Counted from the stretch's first letter, positions 6,803 to 13,214 are shown. The stretch is 16,175 nt of DNA from CAYMLQ01 sp964390795 (GCA_964390795.1 CAYMLQ010000100.1:1-16175), one strand, 5' to 3'. Numbers and translations: made by a program. Notes: generated by a model not told the origin, from the sequence alone.

Positions 6803-7420
6803 TCACGCCGCGGGCTTCTTGCGCATCGTCGCAAGCAGCACCAGACCACCGCCCAGAACGACCACTCCTGCGCCGATCGCCCAGACCGGAACAGGGCCAA
6901 TCTTGCGGGTGAAGAAGTTCGGCTCCTCGGAAGACTCCTCAGACGACGAACCGCCACCCGACGGCGTTGGTGTCTCCGGGACAGGAAGGCCGCCGCCATC
7001 CGGCGCAGGCGGGGGTGCTGACTGCACGATGTCGCCTGTGGCGCGCGGGTGCTTGATCGTGACCAGAGACAAGCGCTTGACGCCCAGCGCCTGCTCTACG
7101 CGCTTGACGGCGCCGTTTGCCAGGTCCGCGACCTGCTTCGCCGTGTACTGGCTCGTCTTCATCGGAGCCATGTAGACGACCATTCCCGCGCTGTCCGGGG
7201 TACGCTCTCCTCCGCCCCAGCCCCGGTAGTCGGCCCCGCGGAAGATGCCAAGGCTCGCCATCGCCCGATCAAGCTCAGCGAAGACCGGCCCCTGATTGCT
7301 CGTGTTCAGGCCGTGCGGCTGAAGCCGGACGGTGACCATCTGCCCGGCCGCAAGCTTGCGGACCACGCCCTCTTCACTGCTGCCACCGCCACCACCACTA
7401 AGCGCGAGTGAGTACGACAT
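6803..7420 (-). CDS. MSY-type membrane protein, 205 residues, with PVW anchor
   Basis: The ATG at 7420 (MSYSLALSGGGGG) has GAGGT upstream. A glycine/serine start is followed by a globular region (about 18-125) containing VVRKLAAGQMVTVRLQPHG, YRGWGGGERTPDSAGMVVYM and YTAKQVADLANGAVKRVEQ, which look like a mixed alpha/beta fold. I do not recognise it. A linker rich in Pro, Gly, Ser and Glu (130-166) leads to FFTRKIGPVPVWAIGAG, a membrane segment (about 178-198) and the basic tail MRKKPAA. The PVW motif at the membrane entry is shared with the 598- and 273-residue proteins, though their outer domains differ. The gene follows the 134-residue gene by 7 bases. Confidence 0.9.
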   Translation of the reverse strand: MSYSLALSGGGGGSSEEGVVRKLAAGQMVTVRLQPHGLNTSNQGPVFAELDRAMASLGIFRGADYRGWGGGERTPDSAGMVVYMAPMKTSQYTAKQVADLANGAVKRVEQALGVKRLSLVTIKHPRATGDIVQSAPPPAPDGGGLPVPETPTPSGGGSSSEESSEEPNFFTRKIGPVPVWAIGAGVVVLGGGLVLLATMRKKPAA

Positions 7421-7427
7421 CTGAACC

Positions 7428-7832
7428 TCAGCGGAGTTTCTTGTAATGAGCGTACGCGGCAAGGCTGAAGCCAGCGATCCCGACAGCCAGGCTCACAAGA
7501 CTCACTGCCGCCATGCGCTTCGACAGCCTGACTGACTGCTTCTGCATCTCGAAGGCTGCGCGCTGCATGGCGCGCTGCTCTTCCTGAATGGTCTGCTGCG
7601 TGACCGGTGGCTCGGCGGCAGGCAGCTGAGCAGCAGGCTGCTGCGCCCCAACCTCGTCGGCGCCAAGCCCCGAGAGGTTTGGGTGATACACGGTGGGAGG
7701 CTGCGTCTGGTACACGAGCGGCGACACAAAGCCGCGCATGCGCTGGGGCTGCCGCAGGTCCGCAAAGACCCACGGGTTCAACACCTTCGCGCGCTCGTAT
7801 CCGATGGTCAGCCGGTTCGGTTGATAGCTCAT
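7428..7832 (-). CDS. MSY-type tail-anchored protein, 134 residues
   Basis: The ATG at 7832 (MSYQPNRLTIGYERAK) overlaps the preceding stop as ATGA and has GAGGAAG upstream, so I prefer it to the longer frame. The N-terminal half (YERAKVLNPWVFADLRQPQ...) has no recognised domain. LSGLGADE occurs at 53-60, a motif found in several other proteins here. A glutamine/alanine/proline linker is followed by a helix (QQTIQEEQRAMQRAAFEMQ, about 78-105), then the membrane segment MAAVSLVSLAVGIAGFSLAA (about 108-127) and the basic tail HYKKLR. Plan: outer arm, helical stalk, anchor. Function is unknown. Confidence 0.88.
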   Translation of the reverse strand: MSYQPNRLTIGYERAKVLNPWVFADLRQPQRMRGFVSPLVYQTQPPTVYHPNLSGLGADEVGAQQPAAQLPAAEPPVTQQTIQEEQRAMQRAAFEMQKQSVRLSKRMAAVSLVSLAVGIAGFSLAAYAHYKKLR

Positions 7833-8140
7833 GGCTTCCTCATGAACTTCCAGTAGAGGGCCCCGCTTGCAGCGATGCCGACGACCAAGCCGCCCGCAAA
7901 CGCGAACCACCAGCGCCGATAGATCGGCACTGCCTCGTCTGCGCCGAGCGCGTGCGGCAGCCCGTACAGCGGATAGGGTGCCGCGCCCGGCGGCAGTCCC
8001 ATCACGGGAGCGCCCGCCATCTGCTGGCCGTACATGGCCATCGCTGGGTGCGCTGCCTGCTGTGGCTGATACATCGGCTGCGCGTACTGCGCCTGCTGAT
8101 CATCCACACCCATCACAGCGGTCATTGAGGGCTGCACCAT
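7829..8140 (-). CDS. Gln/Met/Pro-rich tail-anchored protein, 103 residues
   Basis: The start is the ATG at 8140 (MVQPSMTAVMGVDDQQ), which shares one base with the preceding TGA (TGATG) and has a perfect GGAGGT about 5 bases upstream. A longer in-frame start would lie inside the 465-residue gene and is rejected. Residues 15-60 are low-complexity Gln/Met/Ala/Pro/Tyr, resembling the N-terminus of the 273-residue protein. HALGADEAV at about 64-72 is another copy of the recurrent LGAD motif. Then YRRWWFAFAGGLVVGIAASG forms the membrane segment (about 78-97) and KFMRKP the tail. No catalytic features are visible; a small structural or adaptor membrane protein is the likely kind. Confidence 0.87.
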   Translation of the reverse strand: MVQPSMTAVMGVDDQQAQYAQPMYQPQQAAHPAMAMYGQQMAGAPVMGLPPGAAPYPLYGLPHALGADEAVPIYRRWWFAFAGGLVVGIAASGALYWKFMRKP

Positions 8141-9537
8141 CACGTACCTCCAAACAGTTTGTCGCGATACTTCCATGCAGCGAAGCCTGCCGCTGCGACG
8201 CCAAGCCCAATGGCGACCTTCGCCCCGGTGCCCATGCCCGTGTTGACAGACGCGGTGCGCGCAGGGTCTGGCGCCCCGCGGTCCTCGCCAAGTCCTTCCA
8301 GGCCGTCGCTGCCGAGCGTTGCGCGCACCTGACCACGAGCCGGGGCAACACGGAACGCAGAAAGCTCAGCACGCGCCGCAGCAGGGTTCGTGATGGCAGG
8401 CACCACGCGCTGCGCAGCGTCGACAAGCGCAGCGTCGGGACCGATCTGCGCTGCGGTCGATGTCGCCGCACGGACGATCGACTGAGCAGGCGGAACAGGG
8501 CGCCCCGTCCGCGCGACGTGCATGACTTCGCTGACCACGGCGTGCATGACGCAGTGAGCAAAGACCTGCTCGACGACGTGCGTAGACGGGTAACCAAGGG
8601 AGATGAGGCGACGGATCGCCACAACAGCCGCCGTCGATTTCTGCGGCCCAAGCATCGCCATCGCCCGCTCGACAAACTTCTCACGCTGCGGCGTCTTCAT
8701 CATCGCAGCGCGGCGGATGAGCGCGATGGCGGCGGCGTTGCCGAAAGTCTCAGCAGCGCTCGCAGAGGGCAGCGGCATCTGGCCGGGCATCATCGGCATG
8801 CCCGACATTCCCGCGCGGCCGACCGGAGTTCCGCCGGGAAGCGGAGTCTGCGCGTAGGGCACGCGCGGCACGGGAGTGCGGTTGGTGATCGCCGTCATCT
8901 GGCGGAACGGCGAGTAGACCTCTGTCCCAGGAGGCGCGTTCATCGACAGCTGCACGCCGCTCGCGCTCGGCTGGACGACGGTAGGCAGACCGGTCTGCGT
9001 GTCGATCATCGCAGACGGCGACGGGTACATCATCGGCTCCTTGGCCATGTACCCGGGCATCGCGTAGTGGTTCGCAAAGATGCCGTCGTTGGCGTTCCAG
9101 GTCACGCCTTCCGGCATGTCGAAGATCCCAGCGCCGACCGTGTCGCCGGATGCGTACTCATACGACTGGCGGTCGTAGATCGTCTCCGGATCGATCGCCG
9201 CGTTGGACGGCTGCTGAATCGACAGGCGCTTCTGCGCTTCGGTGGAGCCGAGCGGCTGATCATCTGTACGCGACTGCGACATCGGGCGGTAGCCGCCGCC
9301 AGCTCCGGTGCCCCAAGGGTGAGCGCCGAAGTCAGTCTGGACCATGCCCGGCCCCATGCCCGGGTCTTCGGTCTCAGGTCCGTTGTAGTCGAGCGCGTAC
9401 GGGGACTGGTCTGTCTCCGTCAGTGACTCACTTCCGTACGGCCCATCCTCGGACGGGATGTAGTCGAACGCCGTGTTCTCCATCGAGTTGTCGGTCTCGA
9501 CACCAAGCCCGTCGCCGTCGAATGCGTACTCATCCAT
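8140..9537 (-). CDS. 465-residue tail-anchored protein with acidic disordered N-terminus
   Basis: Not recognised. Residues 1-130 are acidic and glycine-rich with no obvious fold (DEYAFDGDGLGVETDNS, TETDQSPYALDYNGPETED). The middle (about 130-250) is rich in Met, Pro, Gly and Tyr. Residues about 255-400 are a helical domain (AAETFGNAAAIALIRRAAMM, REKFVERAMAMLGPQK, HVVEQVFAHCVMHAVVSEVM). The linker contains TLGSDGLEGLGEDRGAP, with two versions of the GLGxD motif, and encodes the coding copy of the 29-base repeat. The chain ends with TGAKVAIGLGVAAAGFAAW (membrane, about 437-455) and KYRDKLFGGT. GGAG precedes the ATG at 9537, which follows a 73-base gap, the longest between genes here. A scaffold or membrane-protein role is a guess. 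Confidence 0.9.
   Translation of the reverse strand: MDEYAFDGDGLGVETDNSMENTAFDYIPSEDGPYGSESLTETDQSPYALDYNGPETEDPGMGPGMVQTDFGAHPWGTGAGGGYRPMSQSRTDDQPLGSTEAQKRLSIQQPSNAAIDPETIYDRQSYEYASGDTVGAGIFDMPEGVTWNANDGIFANHYAMPGYMAKEPMMYPSPSAMIDTQTGLPTVVQPSASGVQLSMNAPPGTEVYSPFRQMTAITNRTPVPRVPYAQTPLPGGTPVGRAGMSGMPMMPGQMPLPSASAAETFGNAAAIALIRRAAMMKTPQREKFVERAMAMLGPQKSTAAVVAIRRLISLGYPSTHVVEQVFAHCVMHAVVSEVMHVARTGRPVPPAQSIVRAATSTAAQIGPDAALVDAAQRVVPAITNPAAARAELSAFRVAPARGQVRATLGSDGLEGLGEDRGAPDPARTASVNTGMGTGAKVAIGLGVAAAGFAAWKYRDKLFGGT
8257..8285. repeat. 29-base exact direct repeat, coding copy
   Basis: Identical to 4444-4472. On the minus strand it encodes EDRGAPDPAR, about residues 418-427 of the 465-residue protein, just before its membrane anchor. 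The match stops abruptly at both ends, so only this block was copied or preserved. Confidence 0.85.
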
Positions 9538-9610
9538 GTGTCTGTTTCTCCAGCGTAATTAGAAACTATGGCATGCCAGCCCACGGCAAACCACTCTATC
9601 CAAGCAAGCG
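9538..9610 (-). other. 73-base intergenic gap with short palindrome
   Basis: This is the longest gap between genes in the window. It is more AT-rich than its surroundings and holds the perfect 10-base palindrome TGGCATGCCA at 9569-9578, then the GGAG ribosome site of the 465-residue gene. No convincing terminator (stem plus T-run) or pair of -35/-10 boxes can be read, so an internal promoter or operator is possible but unproven. Confidence 0.45.
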
Positions 9611-10177
9611 CTAAGACGACGGGACCTCATCGACCGCGAGAGCATGCTCTGCCCAGAATTTACGGGCAGTGTCGGGGTTCTTGTTGCCGGGATCATCCGC
9701 GTTCTGCGGCGCCATCGGACCGCCGTAGGCGGTAAACGCAACGAGACGCTCCTTCGGCGCGTCAGCGCGAAACTCCGGAACGGCGATCACCGTGATCAGA
9801 TGGCTCTCGCGCTTGGGTGCCAAGATCAGCCTGTCCTTCCACGGACGACCGCCGCGGCTTGCGTAAAAGACTCCCTCTTCGGGAACCGGCTGGTCGCCGC
9901 TCGCCGGACCGTAGAGCCCGTTCGGGAGCGACTCGATCTCCGACGGCATCTCGTAGGTCCCGATCATCGGTACGATCCCGTGCTGCTCGACGTGCTTCCT
10001 GGCCAGCCGCTCGACAAAGTTCCAGTGCTCTTCACGCAAGCCGTGGTCCGTGTGCGAGCCAGCAAAGAGTACGATCGCTTCCCCCGCGTTGGTGACGAGA
10101 TCGTAGTACGGCTCGTACGCGTCGAGAGGATTGGCGAGCATTCCGGTCGGCCTGGAAGTCTTCTTGCGCGGTCTCAT
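9611..10177 (-). CDS. Soluble hypothetical protein, 188 residues
   Basis: One of the few proteins here without a membrane segment or low-complexity linker. It begins with a basic stretch (RPRKKTSRP), followed by what looks like one compact alpha/beta domain. Recognisable stretches are EAIVLFAGSHTDHG, REEHWNFVERLARKHVEQHG, GVFYASRGGRPWKDRLILAP, ESHLITVIAVPEF and LVAFTAYGGPMAPQ, ending with ARKFWAEHALA. The strand-rich middle and the conserved-looking YGGPxAP and FWAEHAL elements suggest a real fold, perhaps an enzyme, with candidate polar residues H42, D43, H44 and H51, but I cannot name the family. AGGGG lies about 11 bases before the ATG. The gene sits between the 231- and 465-residue membrane proteins, so it may be a partner or assembly factor of the membrane set. 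Confidence 0.87.
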   Translation of the reverse strand: MRPRKKTSRPTGMLANPLDAYEPYYDLVTNAGEAIVLFAGSHTDHGLREEHWNFVERLARKHVEQHGIVPMIGTYEMPSEIESLPNGLYGPASGDQPVPEEGVFYASRGGRPWKDRLILAPKRESHLITVIAVPEFRADAPKERLVAFTAYGGPMAPQNADDPGNKNPDTARKFWAEHALAVDEVPSS

Positions 10178-10200
10178 AGATGATGTCCCCTAACTTGGAT

Positions 10201-10896
10201 TTACTTGCGGAGTGCGAAGAACATGATGGCGCCAAGCCCGAGCACGGCGCCACCAGCCACCAGATACATCATAGTATTGTCAGGCGGCGGAGGAGGAGGC
10301 GGCGGCGGGGGGGGCGGCGCCGCGGCGGGAGCGGGCGCGGGCGTCGCCCCAGGAAGCCCTGCGCAGTTGGAAACACCTTTGGCCGTCGCGAGACCAGCTG
10401 TAGTCAGGCTGCGCGCCGTCTCGTTGTTGATAGTGCCGAGGATGGCATCTTTGACCTCGGGGGAGCAGGCCGCTGAGCGCAGTAGGTTTATGCCGAAGTT
10501 GGCCGCATCCTTCGCCGCGTTGCCAAGGCCTGAGTCCGCGCCAAGTCCAGAGAGCGCCTGCTCGTCAGGCTGCCCGTAAAACAAACGCTGCGCGTCAAGC
10601 GCTGCATCGTCAACGCGACCCGTAGCGCGCACTTTGCCGAGCGCCTTGACCGAGTCAACGAACACGTCGGCGAGCGCCAGCCGAAGGGCCTCCTCGTACG
10701 CCATGAACGCAGAAATGCCCCCAGCGGCAATCCGGCCCGCCATGCGATCGACCTTCGCGTGAAGCCCTGGCTTGATCGACTCAAGAGCCGCGCGCACAAC
10801 TTCAGAGCGAGCGCCCTGCGGCTGCGCCATGACGTGCATCATGATCTGCTCACCAGCCGCGCGCGTGTACCGTGTAAGAGCGTCGTCTTTGTACAT
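10201..10896 (-). CDS. 231-residue tail-anchored protein with poly-proline linker
   Basis: I take the ATG at 10896 (MYKDDALTRY) because GAGGGTGA lies just upstream and it follows the preceding stop by 11 bases; an in-frame ATG at 10929 would overlap the previous gene. Residues 1-105 are a helical domain (SEVVRAALESIKPGLHAKVD, AYEEALRLALADVFVDSVKA). LSGLGADSG at 115-123 is the recurrent linker motif. A second helical region (AAKDAANFGINLLRSAACS) follows, then Ala/Pro repeats and an uninterrupted run of about 12 prolines (194-205). The membrane segment MMYLVAGGAVLGLGAIMFFA is at 209-228, ending LRK. A proline run of this length normally needs elongation factor P and would act as a stiff spacer between head and membrane. 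Function is unknown. Confidence 0.9.
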   Translation of the reverse strand: MYKDDALTRYTRAAGEQIMMHVMAQPQGARSEVVRAALESIKPGLHAKVDRMAGRIAAGGISAFMAYEEALRLALADVFVDSVKALGKVRATGRVDDAALDAQRLFYGQPDEQALSGLGADSGLGNAAKDAANFGINLLRSAACSPEVKDAILGTINNETARSLTTAGLATAKGVSNCAGLPGATPAPAPAAAPPPPPPPPPPPPDNTMMYLVAGGAVLGLGAIMFFALRK

Positions 10897-10907
10897 CTTC
10901 ACCCTCG

Positions 10908-11255
10908 TCAGTCCCGAGTGACAAACCAAGTGACAGCGCCTAGCCCTAGCACAGCTGCGGCACCGATGCCGAGCTTCATGATAAACGCTTTCTTAGCCTT
11001 GGCGGCATCCTCAGCGGCGCTTGCCTCAAGCTCTGCCGAACGCCGCGCTGCTGCTTGTTGCAGCGCTTCGGCGGTTGCCTGAGTCGTAGCCTGCGCCTCG
11101 GCCGTCTGGCGGCGCAAGTCTTCTGTCCGCCCGGCAGACGCGCGAGCGCGTTCCCTCTGCTGGGGGCCACCGGCTGCATAATCGATGCCTTTGCCAACAA
11201 GGCCTGTGGCAAGGTCGTACAAATTCAAACCCAGCGCGGGCTGCGTGTAACTCAC
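10908..11255 (-). CDS. GGPQ-RE stalk family membrane protein, third tandem copy (115 residues)
   Basis: The GTG at 11255 overlaps the preceding TGA as GTGA and has GAGGA upstream. The protein begins MSYTQPALGLNLYD. An N-terminal helix (LYDLATGLVGKGIDYAAGG) ends at GGPQQRERARASA, followed by a long Ala/Gln/Glu/Arg helix (about 35-88) of coiled-coil type. The membrane segment FIMKLGIGAAAVLGLGAVTW is at about 91-111, and the chain ends FVTRD. The order of helix, GGPQxRE, charged helix and anchor is the same in the two genes immediately upstream, so this is the last of a tandem triplet. Such proteins could form a stalk or a fence on a membrane; the function is inferred only from shape. Confidence 0.9.
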   Translation of the reverse strand: MSYTQPALGLNLYDLATGLVGKGIDYAAGGPQQRERARASAGRTEDLRRQTAEAQATTQATAEALQQAAARRSAELEASAAEDAAKAKKAFIMKLGIGAAAVLGLGAVTWFVTRD

Positions 11256-11611
11256 GGGTTCCTCGTCAGGCGGTAACCTACGAGTCCAAGGACCAGCGCC
11301 CCTGCCAGCGCGCCAGACCCGATAAGGATCACCCTGTTGCGCTTTTCGGTCACCTTCTTCTCGGCCTCGATGCGCGCAGCGGTAGTCGCTACCTGCCCCT
11401 CGGCGGCAATCAGGGCGGCCTGCTGCAACGACTGTGCGGAAGCCTGTGCGCCCTCTAGTTCGGCGCGCGCACCCTTCTCCACGTTACTAGCGGAACGCGC
11501 CTCTTTCGCATGCCTTCCAGTAATTGCGTCGGTGGCGGCACTCGTCGTTTTTGCCACCGTCTCAACGATGGCCGTGACTAACTGCACTCCGCCTAATTTC
11601 GCGTAGCTCAT
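11252..11611 (-). CDS. GGPQ-RE stalk family membrane protein, second tandem copy (119 residues)
   Basis: The ATG at 11611 (MSYAKLGGVQLV) follows the preceding stop by 4 bases; the ribosome site is weak, so translational coupling is likely. The layout matches its neighbours: N-terminal helix (VTAIVETVAKTTSAATDAI), then TGRHAKEARSAS in place of GGPQxRERxRxx, a long Ala/Gln/Glu helix (about 38-90), a membrane segment RVILIGSGALAGALVLGLVG (93-112) and YRLTRNP. It is the most diverged member at the GGPQ site. It overlaps the next gene by four bases. Function is unknown. Confidence 0.9.
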   Translation of the reverse strand: MSYAKLGGVQLVTAIVETVAKTTSAATDAITGRHAKEARSASNVEKGARAELEGAQASAQSLQQAALIAAEGQVATTAARIEAEKKVTEKRNRVILIGSGALAGALVLGLVGYRLTRNP

Positions 11612-11615
11612 CGGA

Positions 11616-12002
11616 TCACTTCAAAGCGATTGCGGCGCCGATTCCGATGACGGCGAGAAGGGCGACGCCTCCGCCGATCATCATCATCTTCTTGGTTGAG
11701 GCATCACCCGATTGGCCAGCAAGCCTTGCAGACTCGACCGCAGCCTCTGCCTGAAGCCGCGCAATTTCAACCTGCGCGGCGGCATTGCCCGCCGCCGCCT
11801 GCGCCGTAAGCTGCGCGATTTGCAGATTGCGCCGCGATTCGCGCTCGCGCTTCTGAGGCCCTCCCATTGCAGCGTCGATCGCGGTGCCCGTGGCTTTCAT
11901 GGTCTCAGAGACAGCGCTTGCCACCGCCGCCACTGGGTCAGGCCCACCCGCAGCTGCGCCGCCGCCCCCGCCCCCGCCCCCGCCGCCCGCCACCACCAGC
12001 AC
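11616..12002 (-). CDS. GGPQ-RE stalk family membrane protein, first tandem copy, 3' part after a frameshift
   Basis: This frame, opening at GTG 12002 without a ribosome site, encodes a glycine run then VAAVASAVSETMKATGTAID, AAMGGPQKRERESRRN, a long Gln/Ala/Glu helix, and the membrane segment MMMIGGGVALLAVIGIGAAI ending ALK. It clearly belongs with the 119- and 115-residue genes downstream, but it lacks their MSY start. That start (MAYESISH...) is found in the overlapping frame upstream. Removing one G from the GGCGGGCGG stretch near 11977 joins the two into a roughly 207-residue protein with an unbroken glycine linker. I therefore consider it the C-terminal part of a frameshifted or recoded gene, not an independent one. 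Confidence 0.82.
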   Translation of the reverse strand: MLVVAGGGGGGGGGGAAAGGPDPVAAVASAVSETMKATGTAIDAAMGGPQKRERESRRNLQIAQLTAQAAAGNAAAQVEIARLQAEAAVESARLAGQSGDASTKKMMMIGGGVALLAVIGIGAAIALK

Positions 12003-12240
12003 CCGCGCCGCCCGTGAACGCCGAGATTGCGCTCTGCAACATATCTCCGCCGCCCGTCGACGCTGACTTTGCGCTGTTGCCTAACGAGGCATGCCTGGCA
12101 AGCGCGCGGTAACCCGCATCACCCGGACTCGGCCCCGCCATGCCATCCGAGCAGTAATTGCCCATATAGCCGGGCGCGCGACCAAGCCCTGCGAAAGGCG
12201 CACGATGCGAGCGAGCGTGTGAGATTGATTCGTAGGCCAT
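11938..12240 (-). CDS. MAY-type protein, 5' part of the frameshifted GGPQ-RE family gene
   Basis: The ATG at 12240 (MAYESISHARSHRAPF) comes 3 bases after the transglutaminase-like stop, with GGGTGA upstream. The first 80 residues read as an ordinary, partly disordered N-terminal arm (GLGRAPGYMGNYCSDG, GGGDMLQSAISAFTGGAG). The last 20 or so residues turn into Arg/Gly repeats (RRGRGRGRRR) and stop at a TGA at 11938. This is the typical look of a glycine-coding tract read one base out of frame. The neighbouring frame continues as poly-glycine into a family-typical stalk and membrane anchor. I read it as the N-terminal part of one gene interrupted by a +1 change, which could be a sequencing error, a mutation, phase variation or programmed frameshifting. 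Confidence 0.75.
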   Translation of the reverse strand: MAYESISHARSHRAPFAGLGRAPGYMGNYCSDGMAGPSPGDAGYRALARHASLGNSAKSASTGGGDMLQSAISAFTGGAGAGGGGRRGRGRGRRRSCGWA

Positions 12241-12243
12241 GCT

Positions 12244-12801
12244 TCACCCAATCGGATAGATACGGTACTGCTGTACTCGCTTGAGCATCGAACCAGCCTT
12301 AACGCCAGCGACGGGGTCAAGCACCCACCAGATGCCTGTGCGCGGGTCCTGCGCACGCGCAAAGACGTGCGTATAGATCTCCGGCGCACCCGGCATGCGC
12401 GGACGGAACCCCACCGTCACAAACTGCGCAGGGGCGCCGATCACCAAACAATCTGTCGCGATGCCGAGCGCAAACTCGTCACAGTCGCACACCAGATGCC
12501 CACGCTCCCCGTCCGTGACGAGACGCTCCGGGTCTTTCAGGAGTTCGACGTGGATGGGGTCGCGGGTGTACCGCCCTGCGCGGCACCACCAGTAGAAGAT
12601 CGCCATCAACTCGGACGCGTAGTCCTTCGGGCGCAGGCTCCCCACGATACGCTCTGCATGCCTGCGGACGAGCGTCGACTGCTCTCCCCTTGGACCAAGG
12701 GCGAGCGCCGACATCGTCGCAACGGTCTGCGGCGTGCCGAGATACTGAATGCGCTTCGACGGTACGCTTAGATAGTCAGTTCCTGGCGCCGACGTTCTCA
12801 T
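12244..12801 (-). CDS. Transglutaminase-like cysteine protein
   Basis: The ATG at 12801 overlaps the preceding TGA as ATGA and has GGGAG upstream, giving 185 residues; a longer frame would run 60 bases into the previous gene. The transglutaminase/papain-like triad is readable: Cys107 in VCDCDEFALGIATDC, His145 in EIYTHVFARAQDP, and Asp162 in WWVLDPVAG. The surrounding pattern (YTRDPIHVELLKDPERLV before the Cys, QFVTVGFRP after it) is the one known from the small transglutaminase-domain proteins of phages and prophages, where the reaction is usually unproven: protein cross-linking, deamidation or proteolysis. No signal peptide is present. Standing among membrane and linker-rich proteins, it could process or cross-link them. 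Family assignment is firm; the reaction is not. Confidence 0.9.
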   Translation of the reverse strand: MRTSAPGTDYLSVPSKRIQYLGTPQTVATMSALALGPRGEQSTLVRRHAERIVGSLRPKDYASELMAIFYWWCRAGRYTRDPIHVELLKDPERLVTDGERGHLVCDCDEFALGIATDCLVIGAPAQFVTVGFRPRMPGAPEIYTHVFARAQDPRTGIWWVLDPVAGVKAGSMLKRVQQYRIYPIG

Positions 12802-13178
12802 GAACGACTCCCAGGGCGGCCCGCCGGGACTGTCGCACGGCTCTCTACCTGCGTGCAACCCAACAGCTCAGGTTTCTTGCGGGTGACAAGACCCCGGCCC
12901 ACACGGTCGTACACCTTAGGCGTGACGCGCCCGACAGCAGCTAGAGGCACGCGCGGAGGCGGCATCGGCGTGATCGCGACAGCCGTGACCTTCTTACCCT
13001 CCCGAGTCACAACCATCACGAACGAATCGCCCGCCGCGAGGCCCACCCTCAGAAACGGATCAGCAGGAAACGCGGCGGCCCTTCCATCAAAAAAGACAAC
13101 GCCGACGCGAGTCGCTCCGTGGAAGAAGCGAACTCGGCCAGCGCGTCGTTCGGTCGTTTGGTTTTGTTGGTAGCTCAC
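12798..13178 (-). CDS. MSY-type small beta-rich protein, 126 residues
   Basis: The start is a GTG at 13178 (MSYQQNQTTERR), chosen because MSY is the common start here; the ribosome site is weak. Residues 12-68 read RAGRVRFFHGATRVGVVFFD...AAFPADPFLRVGLAAGDSF...VTREGKKVTAVAI. This alternation of hydrophobic strands with a Gly-Asp turn is like a small five-stranded barrel (OB or SH3-like, loosely reminiscent of cold-shock domains), but the RNA-binding motifs of true cold-shock proteins are missing. The second half is Pro/Arg/Lys-rich and basic. There is no membrane segment. It overlaps the transglutaminase-like gene by four bases, so the two are probably made together. Confidence 0.82.
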   Translation of the reverse strand: MSYQQNQTTERRAGRVRFFHGATRVGVVFFDGRAAAFPADPFLRVGLAAGDSFVMVVTREGKKVTAVAITPMPPPRVPLAAVGRVTPKVYDRVGRGLVTRKKPELLGCTQVESRATVPAGRPGSRS

Positions 13179-13214
13179 GTCGGCGCGAGACTACCATCTA
13201 ACCGGCTAGAAGTC

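Noticed and set aside
6166..6999. Upstream-extended version of the 206-residue gene
   Set aside because: The extra 71 residues are Arg-rich, overlap the previous gene by about 200 bases, and the ATG at 6786 has a ribosome site and the family start MSYHLG.
7867..9426. 519-residue plus-strand open frame
   Set aside because: Arg/His-rich antisense of the 465- and 103-residue genes, whose starts have good ribosome sites and overlap junctions.
9538..9610. A terminator or promoter in the longest gap
   Set aside because: The palindrome is only 10 bases without a T-run, and no spaced -35/-10 pair could be read with confidence.
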